NCBI RefSeq assembly: GCF_019925205.1
Contig: NC_083562.1
Location: forward strand, 22,940,001 to 23,004,000
Direction of reading: 5' to 3'
DNA from: Metopolophium dirhodum
Taxonomy: Eukaryota; Arthropoda; Insecta; Hemiptera; Aphididae
DNA: 64,000 nt
Shown in pieces: positions 43,401 to 53,589 of this stretch. Each line of letters opens with the position of its first letter. Position 1 is the stretch's first letter. The translations under genes and the position numbers were made by a program. Below the pieces are notes generated by a model. That model searched no databases and had not been told where the DNA came from. It was given only the letters and a program-made list of their open reading frames with translations.

Positions 43401-46400
43401 AACCGATGATACGTATTTGATGGCATATCAAAACCCCGTTACTGTTAATGATCATACAGTGCAGTATGTGTACCTTTATTGAAAAAAAAATCGTATAGAG
43501 TATAATTAAATTATAATTTCACGCGAGTCTCGTAACCATCAAGGTTATATACGTATCTATATATTATATGGAATCCTTTATAGTTTATGATGATGTTATG
43601 CCCGCGGTCAACAGTTTAGGTCTTTGCCCTAGACACGTTTTATGGCCACTAATAATTCGATCGAATTTTATATATTATATTAAATATATTTTGTTGCTTT
43701 TATCATTATGTAAATTGTAAGTACATTAGTACAATGTACATTGTACATATTATAACAATGTATAATCAATGATTTCGGCTAATTATATTATTATTATTTT
43801 TAATTTGAATACACTAAAAATTAAGTTTTATATAAACAGCTAAAAAAATCTCAAAATACCAAATCTTTCATAAACTTCAGTTTTGTTAAATTTTTCATGG
43901 TTTCAATGAATAATACGGATCCAGTTGTAGCTTCCATAGGACTAACGTTTAAAATAAACATTGAAGCATAAAAAAAACTTAAGTACACATAAAAACAAAA
44001 ACGTAGTATATAATATATACTATTATACACGCATATTGCGTATTATACCATATGAATATTAAATTAAACACCCACAAATAAATATAGCGAAACTAACAAC
44101 GAAAATCGTGCCAGTTTTGGAAAATCACGTTCAAACACTACAACTGAGTACTGACGCATAACACTGCAGAGCATGGTGTTGCTCAAACATTAAGTCAACA
44201 AATCCACATTTAGAATCGAAAAACGTAGTATTTTATCAAAACAATTTCCATATGCCGTGTACATCGGGAAAATCAGGAAAATCGATCACAAAAAGCACAA
44301 CGTACGTACTTAGACGGAAGTCGGAACGGAGCATCTAATAGCATTTTGTCGGTTCGGTTTAAACAAATCAATTGAATTTTTTATTTTATTTTCAAATCTT
44401 AGACAACTTGTAAGTTATTGTTTTTGAACCGCTCTGGGCGATCGTTCAAACAGGTGTCATAGTAATGACAATGTTTAAATAAAATTATGACAAATTATAC
44501 ACAATAATGTGCACGATTATATCATTATGCATTATGCCGCACCGCGTTTCCGATAAGAGGGTCTCTATACGCACCGTTAAAAACAAAAAAACTGTTTGTA
44601 TCGATATCAAAAATCGAAAGATTATGGGTTACCATATTCTGTGAACGATTTTTTAGAGCGTGTAAATACCTATATAAACATATTATTTTTCCCGTGTCGG
44701 AACAAATTCGTGTACCTACACATTATTAGGATGCACCAACCCGTCAGAGCACTTGTTCAAGCAAATTACGTGGGCCGCAGATCGCCACGTGTATATGTTC
44801 CTATATGGCTATAAATATTAAATATAGGTATATAATATGTGGTACACGCACTCGGTACGATAATGTATTATTATTAACATGAGTGTGAGGTTAGCGGCAG
44901 CACAAAAATCTTTTATTCTCTTCTTTTGGACCTCTCCGGAACCACGGAGGCCGGAGGACGGAGAGGCACAGGCAGGCAACCAACCAGTTCGAGGAAGACA
45001 GAAAGCGGCAGATAAAGGTATCATAGTAAAAATTGTTCTACATAATATAATACTACCTATACTATAATACTACTCCTACTGCTGCAACACGCGTATAATG
45101 AACGGATTTCGAGAACACAGTAATTTCGAGGTATGGAGTTTCGGTTAAGATGGCCACGTGCTGTTTAATATTATACCGCTTGCGGTGACCAGGGGAGACG
45201 GTGCTTGCAGGGGAGACGCCACTAGAGAAAACTGTAGCCACGTGTTATTCTCGTTTTCATCGATCGTCTAAAAATACATGATATATACTATAATATACTC
45301 ATCTCTATTGTACAATATTATTTCGATGTAGCTAAACAATAAAAATTTGGTTACGATGTTACGTAAACTTAATTATCGTATAATATTCGTCAAAAATACT
45401 GTACCTTATACATATGATGCATATTGTATAATATATATTATGTCTGTATAATGCCTACTACAGGCAAAACTGCAAAAGCCAGACCTAACACGGACCATAT
45501 TTAAACCTAGGCCTAAGTTAATTTTGTATTATTTCTATTCAAATCATTTACACTTTAATTCTTCTTACCATCTATTTAATAATACGATGTAATGTAAATT
45601 TGTCTGAATTTTTAATAAAAAAATGCATATTAAAATACTAGGTAGGTACAAATAAAGTTATAATATTATGGATTACTATTTACTTCATTATTGGGTGGAA
45701 AAAAACCAGTACCGGGCAGATAACAAATCAAAATTGGCTGGGCCGATTCCAAAATTAATTTTGGCCTGGCAGACCTGTGTAATATCATATTATATTATAC
45801 TCTTGAATCTTTCGACCTTGGTAACGATGGACGATGGTACCTATTTCGTATTTTAAACTACGAAAAGACTGCGTATACTGTAGGTAAACGTCAATATGTG
45901 CAAAAAAATTTACCAGACCGATAATTATTATTTAGGTACCTATCTATAAAGTAGATTAATTTATATAGGTAGCTGGTTTTACACGCGATATCGAATTAAG
46001 CAAAAACAAGACCGATTATCCAATAAGTGGTTTTTGCCATTTTATTTCGTTGGAATATTTTAATTGTAGATGCCGAACCTTTATTACAGATTCATAGATA
46101 TACCATACCCATATCTTATATAATATTACAATTTAATAAAGTAATGATTTTATTTATTTATTATCGCCATTACCTAATTGTTGTTAATTGTAGCGCGATT
46201 ACAATTCTATAGTAATTTTGATCTGAAGACTTGGCCATGGGCGGGATAAGGTATAGGTACTCAATATATTTTCTAGGCATATATGACATAATAGTCATCC
46301 CTACAACCCACTGTTTTTCACTTAGAACAGTTTTTTCTTCCTAATCTACGTATTATTGACAGAAACGTGTTTTTAATGATTTTTAATGTGTATACCGCAC

Positions 46401-49400
46401 GAGTAGCACATACTTATATATTTGGTATTATTATAATTACTATATCGTGATTCATCACGAAACCCGTTGTATTTTTTTTTTGTATACAAGAAGCGTACAC
46501 CGTAACCGACCAACCGTTTTATTTTGCTTCCGTCGGTAATAATTTTTAGTTTGATTATTTCCTCTACACAGAATATTTTTAATTATGTCCTTACTATAGA
46601 GTCCTGACCAGGTTTTCGGGAAAAATTCTGTGTTACACGGCCTGTACTCAATGTACCTCCGTGTCAAATTAATTTTCTCAAGAAGCATATAATATATTAT
46701 AGTAAATATACAGCATACGCTCTAACAAAATACAGAGACAAGGATCGATCAGGGTATAAAAAGGAATAAGAGACCGTCCAAGGACAAATTTTGTTACACG
46801 TGAACATGTAAAGCATATTACAATATGATAATATACAGGATTGCAGTCGATCGCGTGACGAGCTGAATATATATATAGCACAGCCCCAAGATGGAATGAT
46901 GGAGCAAGAAATGCAAAACTAGCAGCAGGCGGAAACACCATTACGATATACGGACGGAGAAAAAAACAATAAAACAAAAACGAAAAAAAAAAACACTACG
47001 CTAATTTCAAGTCAGAACAATTGACATTTCATTCAATAACGGATCAAATTTTCAGTATATTTAGGCGCTTTTCAAAGCAGCATTTTTGCTTGAAAACCAG
47101 TATTGAGAGGTTTGTGTTTTATTAAAAATTACACCTGGTAATGACGTAGAATTTAAAGTCGACTCGTTCCTTCGAATTTTTTTTTGGTGGTTTTAATTAT
47201 AATATTGTGATAGACAGCTTGTAGTTAGGACTAACCTATCGTACGATATCGGAAATAATGAATTAAAATCGTGTTGACGACACGACGAATAGTTGTACCG
47301 AAATTAACAATGACTCGCTGCTCGGGTATGACGAATCGGCCTCCGTATACAACATCACACTGTATAAGCGTCGTCGACACTTTTAAAAGTTGATAGTACT
47401 TTTTTTCACGAGAAAACCCTTATTCACGCAGCAAGTAGATTAAACACGCAACCAGATGATTGTGAGTTTTTTTCTCTCTCCTGCCTTAGTGCCTTCTCAC
47501 GCTTGGTTACAAGATGAAAAAAAAACAATGGTGTTATAAAAGCAGTCAGCACAGACGCGCACATATAGCTGTACCTACTATATATACGGTCGAGTGTGTG
47601 TTTAGCCAGTTTTGGGTTCCGGTTAACGAAACGAGATAATAATATGAAATATATTTCTCCGTACGTCGTTGACGATATACCTATTCATCGTGATGCACGC
47701 AGAACAATAACCGTGGTAACCGAACACGACCGGCAGAGCCCATGGAAGTTCACACACCGTGTAACTATTACAAGGGTATATAAAATGTATATTATAAATT
47801 TTAATGGTGTTATAATATAATATCATACATAAAAGTCTCGCTGTGTACAGAGTACGATAACTTGGTAAACGGATAATTGGCCCCAGACCGCAGTCATCAT
47901 CTTATGACATTTTACGGACAATATTGATCTTCAGACACTTTTTTTTCGGTGATACATTTTATTGGAAATTTTTTTTGCAACAGCAGTATCATAATACATT
48001 AAACAAATGTAAATTAAGATATAGCTTAGTGTTACTAACAAACACGGTGTACCAGCAGATGAGGCGCATTTTTAAATAGTATGAAATATATGAATTTTAA
48101 AAGAGTATAAATTACAACTTATACGACTATTTATTTTTAGAAAATTGTTTTGATTATACTATTATCTTTATTCTTTAGGGGTAGATTCTGCACTGACTAC
48201 ACTCTTCAGAGATATTCTTCAAATATCTTAGTATCTCGATCACCAACTAAATTTCAGTATAAAATTACGAAGGGAGCAATAATTGTCCAAATAGGTGTTT
48301 TTTTTTAGTGGAAACCAACCATCTTGAATCTCGATAACGTATATTATATTAAGCGGGAAACAAGAGCAGAGGAAATGATGTAGGTAAAATCTTTGAAAAT
48401 ACGATAAAATTTGGAAAACTCTATGATTTATTGTTTTTGATCCGGTCGTAAAAATATAGATAAACCCGGACACTTAACAACCAGCAATCTGTAGCTATAT
48501 TATTATTTTATAGTAATTTTTTGTATTGTACGTCGACATAATATTGGAAACCGTATATGGGTTTTTAGCGAGACATCGATCGAAATTAATAAATAATAAC
48601 AATTATTACTGTCCCGCACTCCCGCAGCCTGCACACTTCATAAACCGATGTACGTTAAATGATTTTGTTTTTTATTGATCGACAAAAATGTGATACAATA
48701 CCACACAATAGCGTTGTCTGATCATGCATTATATTATCAATAATATATTATATTAAATACACACGTCATAATATATCATATTAGATTTTTTTATATTATT
48801 AAGTGTATTTAGATAGGGGTTTTGTTTGACATGTGAGATGGCTTGTTTTGAATTTGTATTTATCGCAAGATTACCGTGTTGGCGACAAAAAAGTGATTGT
48901 CGAAACGTCATGACTTATGGCTTATGCTATTTGGAAATATCTTAGTGATGAATGATGATTATAGTATTATACTTTGGAATATGTCGTCTCAGCGTTAAAA
49001 TAATTGTGATATATATATATATTATCCATAATAGGTAAGTACTCCTCATTGCATGGTAATGAACGATAATATTATTACTCGTGACGAATTTTGATTCGTC
49101 TAAAGTAATAGATTTAAAATATATTATACTTACCACCATACGGGTAAATATATATATTATAATATAATATGAACGATAATTGTACGAGATTTTTAGTTTT
49201 TACAACTTGTACAGTTGGTTATATATCACAGAATAGATATAGATTAATATTAATATATTAATATATGGTTATATTGTTGACGGTTTAATTGCAGATTATT
49301 TTGATTGTTATTCTAGAAAAAAAAATATTTTAACATTTTACACATCCGACCGAAAAGATATGGACTGACCACGGGCGACGGCGTGAGATATTTTTAATAA

Positions 49401-52400
49401 AACAGTCAATGTAGTCCACGTTCAAATGTAAAATAAAACAAACTCATAAAAATATCTTTTTTTATTTCATGCTGAATTTAATTAAACATGTATCCTACCA
49501 ATAATTATTACTAAGTAATATTATTTAATAATGTAATAAATAAGTAATAATAATGAATACCTACATAATAATATTACTGAATATTGTTATGATAATATAG
49601 ATTATTAAACATAGTGTAATCGCTTTAGAGGTGTGTTGTAATTTATTTAAATAATCGTATTTTTTCTATATTTAAAGGAGTACTATCACATACCTATTAC
49701 TTGCATACGTTTTTATTTTTTTGTATACAAACAACGCGAAATCCCTATACTATAGTCTACAGTGCGCACGATGTCCACAGTCCACACCTTAGCCGGTGGG
49801 CGTAGGTACGTTATTTCCATTAAAGATGATGGTATCTTGCAGAAATTTATTCAACCAACTGCTGTCGGTGCAAGGCACCAAAAATCGCTTCGGGGCTATA
49901 ATCGATAATTAGACGAGCTACCTACGAAATTATAAATATTAGTTTATAAAACCTACGCGGAATTGCAAGTTATCAACTATGCATTCAAAGCTTTGTAAAC
50001 GGAGCACGGATACGCATATGAGTTTAAATAAAATATTACCATTGCAACAATCCGTAAGACACGAACACATCAAGTATGTAAATGTATAATAAACGGTCTA
50101 CACTCTACAGACAACTAACACGTGCAGTCTTTGATTCGAAGCGTCTGCCGATTATACCAATGACAAATTTTATTCGTTCATTACATCTGTCGTCGACTAT
50201 ACGAACGATCTACAAAACATTTAAATACAACAAACGGAATACATCAAACGTCTGTAATAGTGTAATAATGACATTAAAATGTGCGTGCTACTCAATTACG
50301 CACACGCGTATCCGAAAATATTGTATAATATTATGTAGGTATGTATTTTAGTGCATGAGCGGCAATACAATACCTACAAATTACAATCTATATAATAATA
50401 AATAGTGTATATTTTACGTACACGATGTTTCCGACTTGTGCAGTGAATATAATATATTTTATCGAGTTACAGTTTTAAAAAAATATATGCAAAATTCTTG
50501 TACTGCCAGAAAGAATGTCAACCACCGGAACAAAACAAAAATAACCCCTTTTAAGTGTTTTCAGTGGTATCTATGTGTAATAATAATAAACGAACGTGCC
50601 TGCGATGTCCGCGTACGATACACAATGTTTTGTGTGCAACTAAATAAAAATAAAAAACAATATTTTATTATTCGTAGTTCGTAGAGATACGTATAGTTAA
50701 AATCCCTACCTACCTATAAAAGGTTGACAGATGGTCTAAAATTATTCAACAGGTTTTGAATAATATTGCTTAAATTAAACTCGACTATACGTAACGTAGT
50801 ATAGGTACCTATTGCATTAGCGGACATGACAGAATTTGATTTGCCCGGTAAAAACGAACCATACCGTCACGGCTATTTTCCGAGAATATACAATTCAAAA
50901 CCAGCGAGTTTCATATATATATATATTATGCCCGGGTAGTCTGCATAAGTACCAACGAAGAAAAATCTGTCCACGCTACAACAGATCCGTGAAAATGTGC
51001 GCGAGTGGCAAATTTCGAATACTAGAAATATATATATATAATATATTGTAATAATAATGTGCGCACTTATCGGTGCAGTGTGACGCGTATCGAATTGTAC
51101 AGACCGAAATCCTTCGTTATCCGTAAACACCTGCTGTACAATATAATATTATTCTCCAGGACGACGACATCCTGCGGCGAGCCGTTTCTGGGGACCGCGT
51201 GTGCGGACATAAAGCGCGATATATCGAATTACCGGAATAACAACGATGTAAGTACACGTGTGCGAATCGCCAATGTAAGGATTCGGCCGATCGGGAGCGT
51301 AATCGAGCGGAAACCGTAGTACGTGCAACGTTTTATACGCTGGAGCTTATAATATACCTATCTGATATTAATATATTATTATACTCGGATTAGTCGAAGG
51401 AAACATTTTTTTTTTTTTAATGATATGTTCAATCGAAACGCGCTTACCGTTTTCATCAATCAATTTTTGGATGGTAAAATTTTGAACATACATGAGATAA
51501 TATTATATTGTTGTATAAATTATTTTCGACGACCGTTTCAGTAATTTTCGACTGGGTCAACGAAATACGCGGGATACACATAATAGCATATTATACAAAT
51601 GATCGGACGACGAAATTACTACATTGCGCATATTATACATTTATACATAATAATACCTATGTATAAACGTCGCGGTCGGTGTGAAATTCTCATTCAATAA
51701 TACACGCGTATAAAGTAATAATATTACAGACGACGGACCGAAGGTAGTTTTTACGACGATCATAAAACCGACGGAAGACGGGAGAAACGATGGGAAAAAA
51801 AAACCAACGTCCGACCCTTTTCTATACCTGCAGCGATCGTGTGCATCATGCTGACGGGTCCTGTTGCGGCGGCGGTGGTCTTTTGTGTCGGTCCAAGAGG
51901 GGTTGTTACCGCCACCGTCGACGCCATTTATGGACTGGTTCTCCAACGTTTCGATATAACAAACATGATAATATAATACATACGTGTTCCTGGAATGCAC
52001 CGCACAATATTGTCTTTTTGCACGCCGAAAAGGTCGTACCTACAAATGATCCAGTATAGAACCTACACGTGGGTGTCTGGTGTACGTCCAAAGATAACTT
52101 CGTATTATCGCGTATAGGAAATATTTAAACGGTATAAAAAAAAAACACTCTACACTCTACGATCGTCGAATCGTCTTTTGATTCAACATCGTCTCGTTCG
52201 AACCAAACTATGTATTTCTGAGAAAACATTATAATATTGTCACTATTACACATCAAACGCTAAATAATTCAAACGTGATGTTTGATTGAGAAAAACGTTT
52301 CCTCTGTAAGCGTTCTCGGTCAAGAACACCGAACGTGGCCGACCGTGTCGCTAAGCAGCACGAAAAATTAACATAAAATTTGCATTTTACAGTAAATAAT

Positions 52401-53382
52401 ATGAAACGCGACCATCCACCGGTGCAGGAATAAATAATAATATACCTAACTAAACAATGAACCTGACAAAAATGCAAACCTAAAATAAAAATTACCTCTA
52501 TAATATAAGACTCATAAAATCGTGTTATTGTATTACAGTATAAAATCGCATACCAACAACACGATGGAAAAAAAACTGTTCGTCAGGAGTTTTTAAAAAC
52601 ATTTTTTTATAAAATAAGAGATTTAAAAGATAAAAATTATACTGAAGTCTTACTGGTTGATGCTGAATTGCGCATTTATACTCAGGACGACGTGATACTG
52701 AAAAAAATTCCGTTAAATAAGAGATGTTTTATTCCCGCGAATTTTTCAAACCTTCGATAATCCCTTCCGACCAAGGATGATAATTCGTTCAGCTTTTAGT
52801 TTTTACTACGGAGACAAAGTTGAACCCCAAACTTCGAAGTACCACACAGATATTAGTACATTAGGTCTATAAATCATTGCACTCGAGACACGACAGTATT
52901 AAAGTCACTAGTGTAACAATAATAATAATATATTATAATATTACGACTGATGTTCAACAACTCACCTCGGCTGAAGCTCGGAGACAGGCAGCCCTCCGGC
53001 AGACGGGGAAGTGGCGCGGCGGTGACGGCCACATGAAGAGGAGCACGACCAGCGTGATGAACAGGACAACGCACAGGAGCACTGCGGCCACGGCCACGGC
53101 CAGTCCCGTTCTGGAGAAGCCGGTCTTGTCCCGGAGCTTCTGCTCCAGGCTGGTGGCGGCCGCGAACGCGTGGAACTTTCCGTTGCTGGTACCGTTGTTG
53201 TTGTCCGTGGACGGCGGTGGTGCGGCTACGGTGCCGTTGTTCTTTTCGGTCACCGGCGACAGGTCGGTGGTCGCCTTCAGGCAGGGTTCGCGTTCTTCGT
53301 CGGTCGCCGACAGGCAACCGCCGCCGTCAGGTTTATCTTGCATCTCTAAGTTCTGACCACTGTTTTTGCGTTCTTGCGCCAT
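25406..53382 (-). CDS. Neprilysin-like (M13 family) type II membrane protein, predicted catalytically inactive; 14 exons, 799 aa
   Basis: M13 proteins are zinc ectopeptidases that trim small extracellular peptides; this homologue keeps the fold but not the active site. Exons, 5' to 3': 53382-52966, 29758-29623, 29528-29367, 29263-29115, 29035-28973, 28854-28654, 28527-28400, 28326-28002, 27931-27750, 27288-27172, 27064-26809, 26240-26145, 25783-25707, 25496-25406. All junctions are GT..AG on the minus strand and phases agree; the total is 2400 nt with stop. Layout: cytoplasmic tail 1-90, membrane helix about 93-117, CxxxxC at 128-133, PCENF at 150-154, CGGW at 159-162, M13 N-domain to about 590, peptidase-like domain 600-799. 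The active-site segment YGGLGV (631-636) leads into SAILS (640-644) where HExxH belongs. Length fits the family (about 750-800 aa). Family membership is very secure; inactivity is inferred from several independent motif losses. Natural substrate or ligand is unknown. Confidence 0.93.
25707..25783 (-). CDS. Exon 13: M13 C-terminal domain (substrate-contact region altered)
   Basis: Residues 745-770 (split codon). C747 matches the Cys of 'AQxWC'. Counting from AQ, the neprilysin His (H711 in human) aligns with M764 and the Arg (R717) with L770, with no length change up to the FxxAF motif of exon 14. Donor GTAAGT. Confidence 0.9.
25965..25989. repeat. TTTAA pentanucleotide microsatellite (5 copies) in intron 12
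   Basis: Five perfect TTTAA units in the intron between exons 12 and 13. Confidence 0.9.
26145..26240 (-). CDS. Exon 12: M13 C-terminal domain (DALFFIGYAQ)
   Basis: Residues 713-744. DALFFIGYAQ is the counterpart of the conserved QLFFxxxAQ block. Exactly 32 codons, phase 0 on both sides; acceptor TTTACAG, donor GTAAGG. Confidence 0.93.
26809..27064 (-). CDS. Exon 11: degenerate catalytic exon (HExxH and ExxxD lost)
   Basis: Residues 627-712. YGGLGV (631-636) is the standard lead-in to the zinc site, but the aligned HExxH positions read S640-A-I-L-S644. Downstream C680 keeps its family position. The segment NNTVLTAML places T699 and S703 where the family has the E and D of GENIADxGG. The alignment needs no gaps between YGGLGV and the following glycine, G650. 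Sequons NRS (668-670) and NNT (694-696) are present. Acceptor TTCACAG, donor GTATGT. Confidence 0.93.
27172..27288 (-). CDS. Exon 10: start of peptidase-like domain
   Basis: Residues 588-627. VIVPLSLLSPPYF matches the family 'IVFPAGILQPPFF'. The substrate-backbone motif N-A-F/Y of neprilysin appears as N603-V604, and the loop after it is about three residues shorter. Acceptor TCGCAG, donor GTAAGT; the split codon 627 is Glu (YPE). Confidence 0.92.
27750..27931 (-). CDS. Exon 9: M13 linker before the peptidase domain
   Basis: Residues 528-588. It has IGLPENML, the counterpart of 'IGYPD.I', followed by an FFQNVNYA stretch. Acceptor TTTTAG, donor GTAAGT; ends in phase 2. Confidence 0.9.
28002..28326 (-). 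CDS. Exon 8: M13 N-domain core (LNDYFMWKM...PRWEIC)
   Basis: Residues 419-527, the longest internal exon. LNDYFMWKM matches the family 'L.NYL.WR' motif; PPRWEICVSLL (C465) and MGFGITA follow in the usual order, then a helix KDVFENIKESI. Acceptor AAACAG, donor GTAATA. Confidence 0.94.
28400..28527 (-). CDS. Exon 7: M13 N-domain (SPTYFSNLSNLI)
   Basis: Residues 377-418 plus two bases. It corresponds to the family segment ending 'V..P.Y...L..LI'. Acceptor TTGTAG, donor GTTAGT; ends in phase 2. Confidence 0.9.
28654..28854 (-). CDS. Exon 6: M13 N-domain (helical segment)
   Basis: Residues 310-376. It begins IVTAYKQYM and contains the FHYEKRIAEIT helix that matches the 'E..LA.I' region of the family. 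The donor reads GTACGA, weaker than its neighbours but in phase and supported by homology on both sides. Confidence 0.88.
28973..29035 (-). CDS. Exon 5: M13 N-domain (PAGLGLPDRRYY)
   Basis: A 63-nt exon, residues 289-309, with the strongly conserved GLGLPxRxYY motif. Acceptor TTTCAG, donor GTAAGT, phase 0 on both sides. Confidence 0.93.
29115..29263 (-). CDS. Exon 4: M13 N-domain (GGW...SPFF...NIIQ)
   Basis: Residues 239-288. It starts with the conserved LGGW (W241) and includes SPFFKIDV and the VPDDK...NIIQ segment typical of M13 proteins. Acceptor TTAG, donor GTATTA; it ends in phase 0. Confidence 0.92.
29367..29528 (-). CDS. Exon 3: M13 N-domain (FYESC)
   Basis: Residues 185-239. It carries the family motif FYESCM, with C216. 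The acceptor at 29530-29529 (GTATAG) is the nearest one that keeps the phase with exon 2; nearer AGs (after ATAA or ATC) would break the frame. Donor GTATGT. Confidence 0.9.
29623..29758 (-). CDS. Exon 2: start of M13 ectodomain (PCENF...CGGW)
   Basis: Residues 140-184 plus the first base of codon 185. It contains P150-C151-E-N-F and C159-G-G-W162, the counterparts of the family's PCDDFY and CGGW signature. An N-glycosylation sequon NFT sits at 145-147. Acceptor TTTAAAG and donor GTAAGT are both clear. Confidence 0.93.
29801..29821. repeat. (TA)n microsatellite close to the intron 1 acceptor
   Basis: About ten TA units, some 40 bp upstream of exon 2 on the minus strand. Confidence 0.9.
32105..32133. 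repeat. (ATA)n microsatellite in intron 1
   Basis: About nine uninterrupted ATA units, preceded by interrupted GATAAT units. Confidence 0.9.
34190..34236. repeat. 47-bp near-perfect palindrome in intron 1
   Basis: Two 23-bp arms around a single G at 34213. The inner 15 bp (CACGGTTATCTACAC and its complement) are perfect and there is one mismatch outside them. It resembles a solo pair of terminal inverted repeats, but no clear target duplication is visible. Confidence 0.85.
42447..42485. repeat. (GAA)13 microsatellite in intron 1
   Basis: Thirteen uninterrupted GAA units on the plus strand (TTC on the transcribed strand of the M13 gene). Confidence 0.92.
52966..53382 (-). CDS. Exon 1 of the neprilysin-like gene: start codon, cytoplasmic tail, membrane anchor
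   Basis: This exon encodes residues 1-139. The start at 53382 has A at -3 and G at +4 (good metazoan context) and begins MAQERK. The tail is rich in N, T, P and D. A hydrophobic stretch at about 93-117 (GLAVAVAAVLLC...) is preceded by K and R, as expected for a type II signal anchor. The exon closes with the juxtamembrane C128-x4-C133 pair typical of M13 proteins. It ends in phase 0 at GAG followed by donor GTGAG. The distance from C133 to the PC motif of exon 2 equals that in neprilysin, which supports joining the two across 23 kb. The frame stays open upstream to an ATG at 53589, but that would add 69 low-complexity residues and is less likely. Confidence 0.9.
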
Positions 53383-53589
53383 TGTCGTCGTTGTCGTTGT
53401 TGTCACTCTGCAGCGGTGCACATCTGAAGGACCAACGGCTGGCTGGCTGGCAAGTACGCGCACCACCAGCGACTTTGAAGGAGTCGATGTGTGTGGTGTA
53501 GACGGCGGAAAATACGCGAACAAGTCACGGTGTTGCGGTCGGAAATCACGGGCGAAAAACGGATGCGCGCACTCGACCCTCGGCCGCAA

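Larger units (their letters stand above)
29759..52965 (-). other. Intron 1 of the neprilysin-like gene (about 23.2 kb)
   Basis: The donor GTGAG lies at 52965-52961 and the acceptor AG at 29760-29759. No further M13 exon is needed, because exon 1 and exon 2 join in phase 0 with family-typical spacing. The intron is AT-rich and holds TA, AAT and GAA microsatellites, a 47-bp near-perfect palindrome (34190-34236), CT/AC-rich low-complexity DNA (about 36425-36625) and GC-richer islands (about 44880-45010, 45170-45240, 51740-51930). ORFs inside it are short and show no recognisable domain. Regulatory content is plausible for a first intron this long but cannot be shown from sequence alone. Confidence 0.85.

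Noticed and set aside
52877..53356. Plus-strand ORF of 159 codons
   Set aside because: It is antisense to exon 1 of the M13 gene and is explained by that exon's GC-rich coding sequence; no domain is recognisable.
53383..53589. In-frame upstream ATG extending the M13 protein by 69 residues
   Set aside because: The added sequence ends in a Thr run from an ACG/ACA repeat and has no family similarity; the ATG at 53382 has better context.
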